A DNA stretch of 52,943 nt, taken from positions 1 to 52,943 of the forward strand of contig JASHNX010000186.1 of the NCBI GenBank assembly GCA_030041415.1. The letters run 5' to 3'. How positions within the stretch are numbered: position 1 is the first letter of the stretch; every line of letters starts with the position of its first letter. A model generated the notes under the pieces. The model ran no database searches. It was not told the origin of the DNA and saw only the letters and a program-made list of their open reading frames with translations. Position numbers and translations under genes: made by a program. Below, piece after piece: positions 24,530 through 32,824 of the stretch. Source of the stretch: Candidatus Sulfotelmatobacter sp. GTDB lineage: Bacteria > Acidobacteriota > Terriglobia > Terriglobales > Acidobacteriaceae.

Positions 24530-26614
24530 CTACGCCAGACCGATTCTGGTGATCAGCATATCGATCAGCTTGATGCCGATAAACGGGATGATGATTCCGC
24601 CGACGCCGTAGATCCAAAGGTTATTGCGCAAGAGCGCGGCCGCGCCCATGGCGCGATATTTCACTCCGCGCAGAGCCAGCGGGATCAGAGCGATGATGAT
24701 GACGGCGTTGAAAATTACCGCCGAGAGCACGGCCGATTCTGGCGTTTTCAGCTGCATGATGTTCAACGCATTCAACACCGGAAAGGTTCCGGCAAACATG
24801 GCGGGAATGATGGCGAAGTATTTGGCCACATCGTTTGCGATTGAAAATGTAGTCAGCGCGCCGCGAGTCATCAGCAACTGCTTGCCGATTTCGACGATTT
24901 CGATGAGCTTGGTCGGATTCGAGTCAAGATCGACCATGTTGCCGGCTTCTTTCGCAGCCTGCGTGCCGGTATTCATGGCCACTCCAACATCGGCCTGAGC
25001 CAGCGCGGGGGCGTCGTTGGTTCCGTCACCGGTCATGGCGACGAGTTTGCCGTCGGATTGCTCTTTCCGAATCAGATCCATCTTCTCCTTCGGCGTAGCC
25101 TGGGCGAGGAAATCATCCACACCCGCTTCCCGCGCAATCGCAGCCGCAGTCAGCGGGTTGTCGCCGGTGATCATGACCGTTTTGATACCCATCGCCCGCA
25201 ACTGATCGAAGCGCTGTTTCATACCTCCCTTGACGATATCTTTCAACTGAATCACACCAAGGGCGCGATTATTCTCCGCGACAACCAGAGGCGTACCGCC
25301 GGAGCGCGAAATGGTATCCACGCTCTCCCGCACTTCCTTGGGAAGGGAACTTCCCAGTTCTTCCAGATATTTGGCAATCGCGTCGGCTGCGCCTTTGCGA
25401 ATCGAACGGCCGTCAAGATTCACCCCGGACATACGTGTCATCGCGCTGAAGGGGATGAACTCGGCATCATGCGATCCCACTTCCCTTCCTCGTAAACCGT
25501 ATTTCTCTTTTGCCAGAACCACAATCGAGCGGCCTTCGGGAGTTTCATCCGCGAGGGAAGAAAGCTGTGCTGCATCGGCCAGCGTTGCCTCTGTCACTCC
25601 CGGAGCCGTCACGAATTCGGTCGCCTGCCGATTGCCCAGGGTGATCGTTCCGGTTTTGTCCAGGAGCAAGGTGTTCACATCGCCAGCCGCTTCGACTGCC
25701 CGGCCGGACATGGCGAGCACATTGTGTTGCACCAGACGATCCATGCCGGCGATTCCGATGGCCGATAGCAGACCACCAATCGTCGTTGGAATCAGGCACA
25801 CCAGCAGCGAGACCAGCACGAAGACTGTCTGCGGAGAGCCGGAGTAAATGGCAAATGGCTGCAACGTAACAACTGCAAGCAGGAAGATAATCGTCAAACC
25901 CGCGAGCAGAATATTAAGCGCGATCTCGTTTGGAGTTTTTTGTCGCTCAGCGCCCTCCACGAGCGCAATCATGCGATCGAGGAAGGTCTCGCCCGGATTG
26001 GAAGTGATCTTTACTTTGATCCAGTCCGATAGCACGCGCGTCCCGCCGGTGACAGCCGAACGATCCCCGCCCGCTTCGCGAATCACTGGCGCAGATTCTC
26101 CCGTAATCGCCGACTCGTCCACTGAAGCCACGCCTTCGACGATCTCGCCATCGCCGGGAACGAATTCTCCCGCCTCAACCAGGCACATATCACCGCAACG
26201 CAGTTTCGAGCCGGGAATCGTTTCGAGTTTGCCATCGGGGAGCAGGCGGTTGGCCATGGTCTCGGCTTTGGCGCGACGCAACGCATCGGCTTGCGCTTTG
26301 CCGCGGCCTTCAGCCATCGCCTCGGCAAAATTCGCAAATAGCACCGTAAACCACAGCCAAAGAGTGATCTGCAGGTTGAACTTGAAATCTCCACTCTTGC
26401 GGAATAGCAGTGCCGTTGTGATCACGCTGCCGATTTCCACCACGAACATGACGGGATTGCCCATCATCGTGCGCGGGTTCAACTTCAAAATCGCATCCCA
26501 GATTGCGCGCCGGACAATCTTCCATTCCCAGACAGCCTTCTTTTTATGCTTTCGCGGCGAGGGCCCGAGGTTGATCGATTGCACTTCGGAAACAGCCGTT
26601 TGCGTCATTGCCAT
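24530..26614 (-). CDS. kdpB: K+-transporting P-type ATPase subunit B
   Basis: The 694-residue catalytic subunit of KdpFABC in the inner membrane. Key residues are Asp319 in the phosphorylation motif DKTGTIT, the TGES loop at 171-174 (Ser174 is the position phosphorylated for inhibition in E. coli), the [12 protein letters not shown] hinge, and the conserved CLIPTTIGG segment at 273-281. The longer frame to 26662 would run into kdpA; the ATG at 26614 has GAAGGA about 6 nt upstream, placed inside the kdpA stop region, and is preferred. It lies 10 bp after kdpA. Confidence 0.97.
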   Translation of the reverse strand: MAMTQTAVSEVQSINLGPSPRKHKKKAVWEWKIVRRAIWDAILKLNPRTMMGNPVMFVVEIGSVITTALLFRKSGDFKFNLQITLWLWFTVLFANFAEAMAEGRGKAQADALRRAKAETMANRLLPDGKLETIPGSKLRCGDMCLVEAGEFVPGDGEIVEGVASVDESAITGESAPVIREAGGDRSAVTGGTRVLSDWIKVKITSNPGETFLDRMIALVEGAERQKTPNEIALNILLAGLTIIFLLAVVTLQPFAIYSGSPQTVFVLVSLLVCLIPTTIGGLLSAIGIAGMDRLVQHNVLAMSGRAVEAAGDVNTLLLDKTGTITLGNRQATEFVTAPGVTEATLADAAQLSSLADETPEGRSIVVLAKEKYGLRGREVGSHDAEFIPFSAMTRMSGVNLDGRSIRKGAADAIAKYLEELGSSLPKEVRESVDTISRSGGTPLVVAENNRALGVIQLKDIVKGGMKQRFDQLRAMGIKTVMITGDNPLTAAAIAREAGVDDFLAQATPKEKMDLIRKEQSDGKLVAMTGDGTNDAPALAQADVGVAMNTGTQAAKEAGNMVDLDSNPTKLIEIVEIGKQLLMTRGALTTFSIANDVAKYFAIIPAMFAGTFPVLNALNIMQLKTPESAVLSAVIFNAVIIIALIPLALRGVKYRAMGAAALLRNNLWIYGVGGIIIPFIGIKLIDMLITRIGLA

Positions 26615-26624
26615 AAAGAGTCCT

Positions 26625-28424
26625 TCAGAAAGTCTTGCCCGCGGCCATGAGCAGATGCTCAAGAAGCGGTCCCAGGCTCACCGCCGGAAAGAACGTGAGC
26701 GCCCCGACGATCAGAATTACGCCGATAAGGAGCACCGTGAACAACGGCGTTGTCACAGGGAACGTGCCCGATGACGGCGGAACATATTTTTTCTGGGCAA
26801 GATTTCCCGCGATGGCCAGCATGGGAATCATCATGAAAAACCGGCCGAGCAGCATGTCGAAGCCAATGGCGGTGTCGTACCACAGCGTATTCACGGTTAA
26901 TCCGTTGAAGGCGGAGCCGTTGTTGGCCGCTCCCGAGACGAAGGCGTAAAGCACTTGCGTAAATCCATGCGGGCCGGGATTGGAAATGCCCGCCGTGCCG
27001 AATGTTCTGACGGAAGAAATCGCAGCAAAGGTCAAAATGACCAGCGGGAATACGAGGACGAATAACATCGCCATCTTGACGTCGTAGGCTTCGATCTTCT
27101 TGCCGAGATACTCCGGTGTGCGGCCTACCATCAGCCCGGCGATGAAGACGGCGAGCACAACGTCGATCAACATGCCGTACACGCCCGAACCGACGCCCCC
27201 AAAGATGACTTCGCTCATCATCATGTTGGCGAGAGGTACCAGGCCGCCGAGAGGCGTGTAGGAATCATGCCAACCATTGATGGCCCCGCAACTGGCATCG
27301 GTAGTGACAGTGGCAAATAGAGTACTGTTTGCCATTCCGAAGCGGACTTCTTTGCCTTCCATATTTCCGCCGGACTGCGAGGCGGTGACTCGCTGATCGA
27401 CACCCGCGAGTAGTGGATTCCCACGCGCCTCAGCCCAATAGGCAACTACGCAGCCAGCCATAAATAGAATTGCCATGGCCGCCCACACAGCCCATCCATG
27501 CGCCTGCGAACCGGTCATGCGGCCAAGCGTGTAGGTAAGACCTGCGCCAATCGTGAAGATCGCGAGCATCTCGATCAAGTTGGTTAGCGGCGTTGGATTT
27601 TCGAACGGGTGCGCACTATTGGCGTTGAAAAAGCCGCCGCCATTGGTGCCGAATTCCTTGATGATCTCCTGCGAGGCCACCGGACCTTGAGCGATGGTCT
27701 GTTGGGTGATGGTATCCATGACCGGCTTGCCATCGGGACCAACCATAGGTTTCCCGTCAGGGCCGGTCTTCTGCACCTGCATGGGCTCGATCAGAGCGGC
27801 TTTGTCGTAGGGACGAAGGTTCTGAATCACACCTTGCGACACCAAAACGAGCCCCCCGACGATCGACACCGGCAGCAATACCCAGAGGCAACTGCGAACC
27901 ATATCGACCCAGAAATTGCCGATGGTTTGCATCTGGCGCCGGGCGATGCCACGTATGAATGCAATCGCGAGCGCGATTCCGGTTGCGGCAGAGATGAAGT
28001 TATGAAAGGCCAGTCCTGCCATTTGGGTGAAATAACTCATGGTTGATTCACCCGAGTAGGCTTGCCAGTTGGTGTTGCTGGTGAACGAGGCCGCCGTGTT
28101 AAAAGCCAGATGCGTGGGCGTGACACCGGCGAATTTCTGCGGATTGAATGGCAGTACTCCCTGCAGCCGCTGGATAGCGTAGAGCACAATCATCGATACA
28201 GCGCTGAACAAAAGCATGGCGATGGCGTATTCGGTCCAGCGCATCTCATGATTTTCGTCGACAGCAGTCAGGCGGTAGATCACGCGCTCGATGGGGCGCA
28301 TGACTGGGTCCATGAAGGTCTTTTCGCGGTTGAAGACCCGCGCCATGTATACGCCCATCGGCTTGGTCACCAGAAACACCAGGGCGAGGAAAAACAGAAT
28401 CTGCAGCCACCCATTGATCGTCAT
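26625..28424 (-). CDS. kdpA: K+-transporting ATPase subunit A (K+ channel-like subunit)
   Basis: The 599-residue K+-selective subunit of KdpFABC, with ten predicted membrane helices. The four selectivity-filter segments are visible: SFTSNTNWQ near 113, [12 protein letters not shown] near 259, [11 protein letters not shown] in the third repeat and NGSAFNGL in the fourth. It is about 40 residues longer than E. coli KdpA; part of this is a loop at 218-245 with a tandem repeat [16 protein letters not shown] (221-236), just before the second filter. The ATG at 28424 has CGGAGAAG upstream; the longer frame to 28454 would overlap kdpF. It starts one base after the kdpF stop, so the two are probably translationally coupled. 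Confidence 0.97.
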   Translation of the reverse strand: MTINGWLQILFFLALVFLVTKPMGVYMARVFNREKTFMDPVMRPIERVIYRLTAVDENHEMRWTEYAIAMLLFSAVSMIVLYAIQRLQGVLPFNPQKFAGVTPTHLAFNTAASFTSNTNWQAYSGESTMSYFTQMAGLAFHNFISAATGIALAIAFIRGIARRQMQTIGNFWVDMVRSCLWVLLPVSIVGGLVLVSQGVIQNLRPYDKAALIEPMQVQKTGPDGKPMVGPDGKPVMDTITQQTIAQGPVASQEIIKEFGTNGGGFFNANSAHPFENPTPLTNLIEMLAIFTIGAGLTYTLGRMTGSQAHGWAVWAAMAILFMAGCVVAYWAEARGNPLLAGVDQRVTASQSGGNMEGKEVRFGMANSTLFATVTTDASCGAINGWHDSYTPLGGLVPLANMMMSEVIFGGVGSGVYGMLIDVVLAVFIAGLMVGRTPEYLGKKIEAYDVKMAMLFVLVFPLVILTFAAISSVRTFGTAGISNPGPHGFTQVLYAFVSGAANNGSAFNGLTVNTLWYDTAIGFDMLLGRFFMMIPMLAIAGNLAQKKYVPPSSGTFPVTTPLFTVLLIGVILIVGALTFFPAVSLGPLLEHLLMAAGKTF

Positions 28425-28425
28425 A

Positions 28426-28515
28426 TCAAAACTTCTCCGGACGCAGCAGCGCATAAAACAGATAAACCATAGTCAGCGCGCTGACGATGAGCATGATGAT
28501 CGATTCCCAACTCAT
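28426..28515 (-). CDS. kdpF: K+-transporting ATPase subunit F
   Basis: A 29-residue single-helix membrane peptide. It reads [17 protein letters not shown] then [12 protein letters not shown]; the YALLRPEKF ending is the hallmark of KdpF, which stabilises the KdpABC complex. The frame is open further upstream, but the ATG at 28515 follows CGGAGAA at a good distance and gives the family length. The kdpA start lies one base after its stop. Confidence 0.93.
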   Translation of the reverse strand: MSWESIIMLIVSALTMVYLFYALLRPEKF

Positions 28516-28550
28516 ATCGTTCTCCGATTTCACTCGATAATTTTCGAGTC

Positions 28551-28637
28551 TTACTTCACGCGATCGCAGAAGCGTACGTACGCAACAGAAACTGCGAAGA
28601 ATGCGACCGTAACGGCTATCCAAAGAATGTCTTCCAT
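28551..28637 (-). CDS. 28-aa membrane peptide upstream of kdpF
   Basis: A 28-residue ORF that is easy to miss. It reads MEDILWIAVTVAFFAVS then VAYVRFCDRVK: a single membrane helix (about 5-20) with a short basic tail ending in CDR. GGAG lies 7 nt before the ATG. It starts 12 bp after the porin stop and ends 35 bp before kdpF, on the same strand. Similar peptides with an AFF helix and a C-D/E-R tail occur before kdpF or kdpA in other phyla from memory, but I know no assigned role. An accessory subunit or assembly factor of the Kdp pump is the natural hypothesis. Confidence 0.8.
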   Translation of the reverse strand: MEDILWIAVTVAFFAVSVAYVRFCDRVK

Positions 28638-28649
28638 TGTTTTCTCCGC

Positions 28650-30518
28650 TTAAAACTTGACGAGGATATCGAAATCCACGAATTGTTCATCCCGTCGCAA
28701 ATCCGGGAACCACACCGTGCTGCCCTGGGCTGCACAGGAGGTTTGGGCCGCCCCAAGGGTTAATTGCATGGATGAATTTCCATCGTTGCATGCGAAAAAT
28801 TGCGGATACCCGTTGTTGGTGTAGGGCACGCCTCCGGAACCGGGCGGCGTAACTCCGCCGGCTCCCGACCAATAGGGCACGCTGGCATGGCGATAGTCGT
28901 ACTCCCAGCGGAAAGTGATGTACTGACTGGGCATGTAGTCAAATGTGATCGAGCTGTCCCACGCTTTAAACGGGTCGCTGGGATTGCCCGTGAAATAGGG
29001 GGCATTAATTGCCGCCGATTCCGCCGTTTCGCCATTGATTGGCGGATCCAGAACCAGGTAACGGCCGGGGTTGTTGATTGCACCGCCGCCTACGGTCAAC
29101 GCATACCGGTCCCTGTGGAACCACATGCGGTTGTACAACATAAAGCCGATGAAGCTCTGCTTGGGATTAATTCCCGCGCCGAAATGATCGCCACCAACGG
29201 ATTTCGGATCCCTGGTGTCGCCGTGACAGCCGACGCCCTGTATATAGACACCCGCCGAAGTGGTCGTGCTCGGGCCAAACTCGCATCCCATGTCGCCCGT
29301 GAAGGTAACCGCCATCTTGTCCAGGCGATTCTCCGGCTTGTCGAAGTATTTGATTTCGACGCTGTCATCGGTGTGAATGCGTGCACGATTGGGAACATAA
29401 AGGTCATCGTGCCCCAGACCGTAATTGTTGGAGATGATGTTCATCCACGGATACGGCGTGGCTTTAATCTGCCCGCCTAAGCCTTTGCGCGAGTTCGCCG
29501 AACCGTACGATTGCCATCCGTTGATCACCCATGGTTCGATCTTCAAATGGGGGTTGGGAAAGATCTGCACGCGCAGTCCGTTAAAAAACCAAGGCGTGTT
29601 TGAGGAAACATACGAAGGTTGATAGGCCCAGTTGTCGAAGTTGTAATAACTGAAAAGACCGATATAGGACATGAAAATGCCGGCATCGATATTGATGCCA
29701 TCCAAGGCGTTGATGTGGTAGCCACCGTAGCCCTCCGATATGTAACGGTAAGCCGTGTCGAGATCCCACTGTCCTTTCGCTGGACTTGGATCATTGCGCG
29801 GGGTGGTTTCCGAATACATGCCAAACTGCGTCATCAACCGCGCCCGAACATTGTCATAGTGAAAATCTCCGCCCACGCCGAGTTGTTCGAGCTGGATTTC
29901 GTTGGAGCGGAATATCTCGCTCGACCCGCTGATTGAGTTATCCCGCGGCTTGTTGAAGTCATAGGTATAAGACACATCGGCACGAATCTCCGGAGTGAAA
30001 AACTTCGAATCGAAGGCCGCTTCCTTAGTGCGAGGATTGCCATTGAGCCAGGTCCAATCCCAATCGGAGAACGGCGCGATTTTGATCTTGGCCGGAGGGT
30101 TTGCCGGTGCAGAGGTCTGCTCGGCCGTGGGAACGGGAAGAGACGGCGAGGGTGCTGTCACAGCCGAGGCAACAACCGCGGGCGAAGCATTGCCGGTGTG
30201 CGCCACCGGATAATTTGGAGTAGCTGCGCCTGTGACGGCGGCCGCTACAGCCCCGCTCATGCCGACTGGAGCTGATCCCGCGACCGGCGATGGTTTCGCC
30301 ATCGCGGCTGCCTTCTGTTGCTCGACTTCAGCGCGCAGGCGCTCCACTTCTTCCCGCAAGGCCTTCAGTTCGTTTCTTATTTCCTGTTGCTCGGCTCGTT
30401 CATTGGAAGAACCAGCGCTGTCGGAAGACGGGGACGTCACCAGGTTTTGAGCGCCGGCGGTCATGGCCAGCAGCAGGAAGAACGGAGAGAGTAATAAGAC
30501 GTGAACACTCTTTCGCAT
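28650..30518 (-). CDS. outer-membrane beta-barrel protein heading the kdp operon (OmpL/BBP2-like)
   Basis: A 622-residue exported protein. A signal peptide (1-24, ending MTAGAQ) is followed by a coiled coil (about 40-70: NELKALREEVERLRAEVEQQ), an A/P/T-rich linker (about 70-135), and a large porin region with alternating aromatic strands, GxxxxYFDKPENRLDKM and a C-terminus ending in FVDFDILVKF. It resembles the putative beta-barrel porin-2 (OmpL-like) family. The ATG at 30518 is chosen because GGGAG lies 8 nt upstream and the signal peptide follows; the frame extends to 30671 without an export signal. It lies only 12 bp before the 28-aa peptide and kdpFABC, so it is most likely the outer-membrane entry for K+ in the same operon (inference). 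Confidence 0.85.
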   Translation of the reverse strand: MRKSVHVLLLSPFFLLLAMTAGAQNLVTSPSSDSAGSSNERAEQQEIRNELKALREEVERLRAEVEQQKAAAMAKPSPVAGSAPVGMSGAVAAAVTGAATPNYPVAHTGNASPAVVASAVTAPSPSLPVPTAEQTSAPANPPAKIKIAPFSDWDWTWLNGNPRTKEAAFDSKFFTPEIRADVSYTYDFNKPRDNSISGSSEIFRSNEIQLEQLGVGGDFHYDNVRARLMTQFGMYSETTPRNDPSPAKGQWDLDTAYRYISEGYGGYHINALDGINIDAGIFMSYIGLFSYYNFDNWAYQPSYVSSNTPWFFNGLRVQIFPNPHLKIEPWVINGWQSYGSANSRKGLGGQIKATPYPWMNIISNNYGLGHDDLYVPNRARIHTDDSVEIKYFDKPENRLDKMAVTFTGDMGCEFGPSTTTSAGVYIQGVGCHGDTRDPKSVGGDHFGAGINPKQSFIGFMLYNRMWFHRDRYALTVGGGAINNPGRYLVLDPPINGETAESAAINAPYFTGNPSDPFKAWDSSITFDYMPSQYITFRWEYDYRHASVPYWSGAGGVTPPGSGGVPYTNNGYPQFFACNDGNSSMQLTLGAAQTSCAAQGSTVWFPDLRRDEQFVDFDILVKF

Positions 30519-30816
30519 GAATTTCGCTCCCGAGTAAAGCAGCGTACGGACCACGCATTTTGCCATCAGCGGTCGAATTGCAGGCAGGGTTGTCGCTCTT
30601 GTCGTATCGAACAATTCTGCGCTTACGTTCGAGTTTAAATCGAATTCGCCGGCGGCCGGTGAATCGACCACTCTCGCGAAGCAGCGCCACTAGAAACCGA
30701 ATCAAGAACGCTTCTCCGAGAACGGAGATGGTTGTGAACACAATCGACACCCACATCAGTTCTGCTCCAACACGCCCTACTTGTGCGGAAACATTCAAGT
30801 AGACCGCTTCGGCCAT
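30400..30816 (-). CDS. doubtful 138-aa ORF with an N-terminal membrane helix
   Basis: The N-terminal 50 residues look like a genuine membrane protein (LMWVSIVFTTISVLGEAFLIRFLVALLRES), followed by a strongly basic segment (RRRIRFKLERKRR). The last ~40 residues overlap the start of the porin gene in another frame and look like non-coding readthrough. No ribosome binding site precedes the ATG at 30816. It may be a small membrane gene that is real only in its first half, a remnant, or a chance ORF in the kdp control region. I would keep it only as a candidate. Confidence 0.25.
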   Translation of the reverse strand: MAEAVYLNVSAQVGRVGAELMWVSIVFTTISVLGEAFLIRFLVALLRESGRFTGRRRIRFKLERKRRIVRYDKSDNPACNSTADGKMRGPYAALLGSEIHAKECSRLITLSVLPAAGHDRRRSKPGDVPVFRQRWFFQ

Positions 30817-31033
30817 AAGAGTTGTTTAAGGAACTTCTAAAGATTTCATAAGGATGCTGTGTTGATGTCAGCGGCGATTCGAGGAGGAATCCAATAGAAG
30901 AGGAAGGGGATAGAGAACGTTGCGGGTAGGCCGAGAAGATGGAAAAGTGTGGTCGACCGTTTGCAACAACCCCGTGCCCTTCCTACTTGCGACTAACCGG
31001 ACAGGACAGCCTCCCAGCAACTAAGATAGAACG
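30519..31033. other. control region between the kdp operon and tonB
   Basis: A 515-bp divergent region. It should hold the kdp promoter (- strand) and the tonB promoter (+ strand). I searched the - strand for the GG-N10-GC pattern of sigma-54 and found none, and saw no clear riboswitch-like hairpin series. The only coding candidate is the doubtful ORF at 30400-30816. Confidence 0.4.
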
Positions 31034-32761
31034 ATGCAGGAGCAGGCCCAGGACACGATCGAAATTGAGAAAAACGAGCTGCCGGTGCGGGAGCTGCGAC
31101 TGCTGGTGGTACCCGATTCCTGGTGGGGCAACTTTTTTCGGAATTTGCGCGAACTGTTCTCGGCTAGCCGAGCGATCCCAATGGAGGACAATCGAGCCGA
31201 TTTCTGGCCCGATGTGTTTGTGCATCGCGGCCTTCCCTGGCGGCGGTTCCTGCAATCGGGCGTTTATCACGTTGTGGTTATTTTCGCGATCTGGGCAGGG
31301 TCGCGCTTTCTCTCTCTCCAGCCACAGGCCATCCCCGAACCGACCTTCACCCATGCCGATGTCCTGACTTATTCGCCCTCGGAATACCTGCCCCCAATTG
31401 ACACTCGTCGCGCGAATCCGGCCCCCGCACGAAAAGCCGATCCAGAATACTCGGCGCAGCCAATCATTTCTTTGCCGCCAGAGGCAGAAAACCATTCCCA
31501 AACTGTCGTTACGCCGCCTAAAGTCAACCTGCACCGCGACGTGCCGTTGCCGAACGTTGTAGCGTGGTCGCAAAAACCACAGATGCCAATTGCCCCCGCT
31601 CCAGTGGTTCTTGCATCCGAGATATCGCGTCTCGCTCCGAGGATCGATCAGGCAATCGTAGCGCCTCCGCCCGAGGTCGCGGATCGGATACCGCCGTCGG
31701 ACCAACGGGAGAGAACCCCGCAACTCTCAGTAATCGCCCCACCACCGGAAATGGCCGCCGATTCTTCACGCCGGTTTGGCGATCTCGATATCGGGCGCAG
31801 CACGGTGATTGCACCAGCACCCCAGCTCTCTCTGGACGCGCAGCGCGCAGGTAGGACCGGATCGCCGTTAAAAGAACAATCCGCGCGAATTATCGCGCCG
31901 CCACCCTCCGTCGGTGCCCCGGGTAACGTGCGATCTGGAGCGAACATGATCGCGCTCAGCTTGCACCCCGCGGTAACAGCTCCTCCTCAACCAGTCGCAG
32001 GCAATCGCCGCGGCAGTTTTGCTACAACGCCCGGTGGGCATCGGGGGGCTACGGGTGCTGTTGGCAGCGGCGGAGCCACGAGCGGAGACGCAGGCGGGTC
32101 GGCCAGTAAGAAAAGTGATCTCCCCCCGGGGCTTTATGTCGGTAAAGCCGCAGCGAGCCCCTCCTCGACGGTTTCCGGCGATCATCCGGCAGCGACCGAG
32201 AACCCATATGCGGTGAATCCCAATCTGATCGCCGATCTTCGCCCGCCGCGAATTTCGGCGCGACCGCATTCGGAAAACTCGATCAAGCTTTCCGAAGAAG
32301 AACGGACGGTTTTCGGCGGCCGCAAGTTTTACTCGCTCAGTCTCAACATGCCGAACCTAAGCTCGGCAGGCGGAAGCTGGATCATTCGCTTCGCGCCGCT
32401 GCACGCTTCCGATTCGATTCATTCCGATAGCCGCGCTGAAGCGTCGGCTTATGCCGCCACATCGTCTGACGAGGACCTCTCCGCTCCTTCGCCGACCCGC
32501 AAGGTCGATCCCGCTTACCCTCTCGAGCTCATGCGACAGAATGTCGGTGGAACGGTGATTCTCTACGCGGTAATTCGCAAGGATGGCACGGTTGGCGACA
32601 TTCGCGTGCTGCGCAGCGCGGACCCACGCCTCGATTCCTATGCGAGCCAAGCGATTGCCAAGTGGCAATTCGAGCCGGCAACTAAGAAAGGCTCACCTGT
32701 GGACGTAGACGCGACTTTCTGGATTCCCTTTCGACCAGCCAAGATCAGCTCAGGCTTCTAA
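31034..32761 (+). CDS. TonB-family energy transducer with long proline-rich linker
   Basis: A 575-residue inner-membrane protein. Unlike classical TonB, it has about 73 cytoplasmic residues before the single membrane helix (about 74-92), followed by a very long P/A/S-rich periplasmic linker (95-480) with repeated APPP and IAPPP motifs and a G-rich stretch near 335-355. A C-terminal TonB domain (about 485-575) follows, with VDPAYPLELMRQNVGGTV, the ADPRLDSYASQAIAKWQFEPA helix and a final strand. The linker would let it span a wide periplasm and contact receptors such as the large one at 583. It is divergent from the kdp operon. No exbB or exbD gene is nearby. Confidence 0.85.
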   Translation: MQEQAQDTIEIEKNELPVRELRLLVVPDSWWGNFFRNLRELFSASRAIPMEDNRADFWPDVFVHRGLPWRRFLQSGVYHVVVIFAIWAGSRFLSLQPQAIPEPTFTHADVLTYSPSEYLPPIDTRRANPAPARKADPEYSAQPIISLPPEAENHSQTVVTPPKVNLHRDVPLPNVVAWSQKPQMPIAPAPVVLASEISRLAPRIDQAIVAPPPEVADRIPPSDQRERTPQLSVIAPPPEMAADSSRRFGDLDIGRSTVIAPAPQLSLDAQRAGRTGSPLKEQSARIIAPPPSVGAPGNVRSGANMIALSLHPAVTAPPQPVAGNRRGSFATTPGGHRGATGAVGSGGATSGDAGGSASKKSDLPPGLYVGKAAASPSSTVSGDHPAATENPYAVNPNLIADLRPPRISARPHSENSIKLSEEERTVFGGRKFYSLSLNMPNLSSAGGSWIIRFAPLHASDSIHSDSRAEASAYAATSSDEDLSAPSPTRKVDPAYPLELMRQNVGGTVILYAVIRKDGTVGDIRVLRSADPRLDSYASQAIAKWQFEPATKKGSPVDVDATFWIPFRPAKISSGF

Positions 32762-32824
32762 CGAATGGAGCTATCGCTGATTTCAATGGATCAGAACGCG
32801 ATCCGTTCCGATTTCCACAGTGGG

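Noticed and set aside
25848-26774. 308-aa + strand ORF opposite kdpB
   Set aside because: It is an antisense shadow of a certain gene with S/T/R-biased composition.
30961-30979. TGCAAC...CGTGCC on the + strand, a reverse sigma-54-like pattern before the kdp operon
   Set aside because: The spacing between the invariant pairs is 12 bp, not 10.
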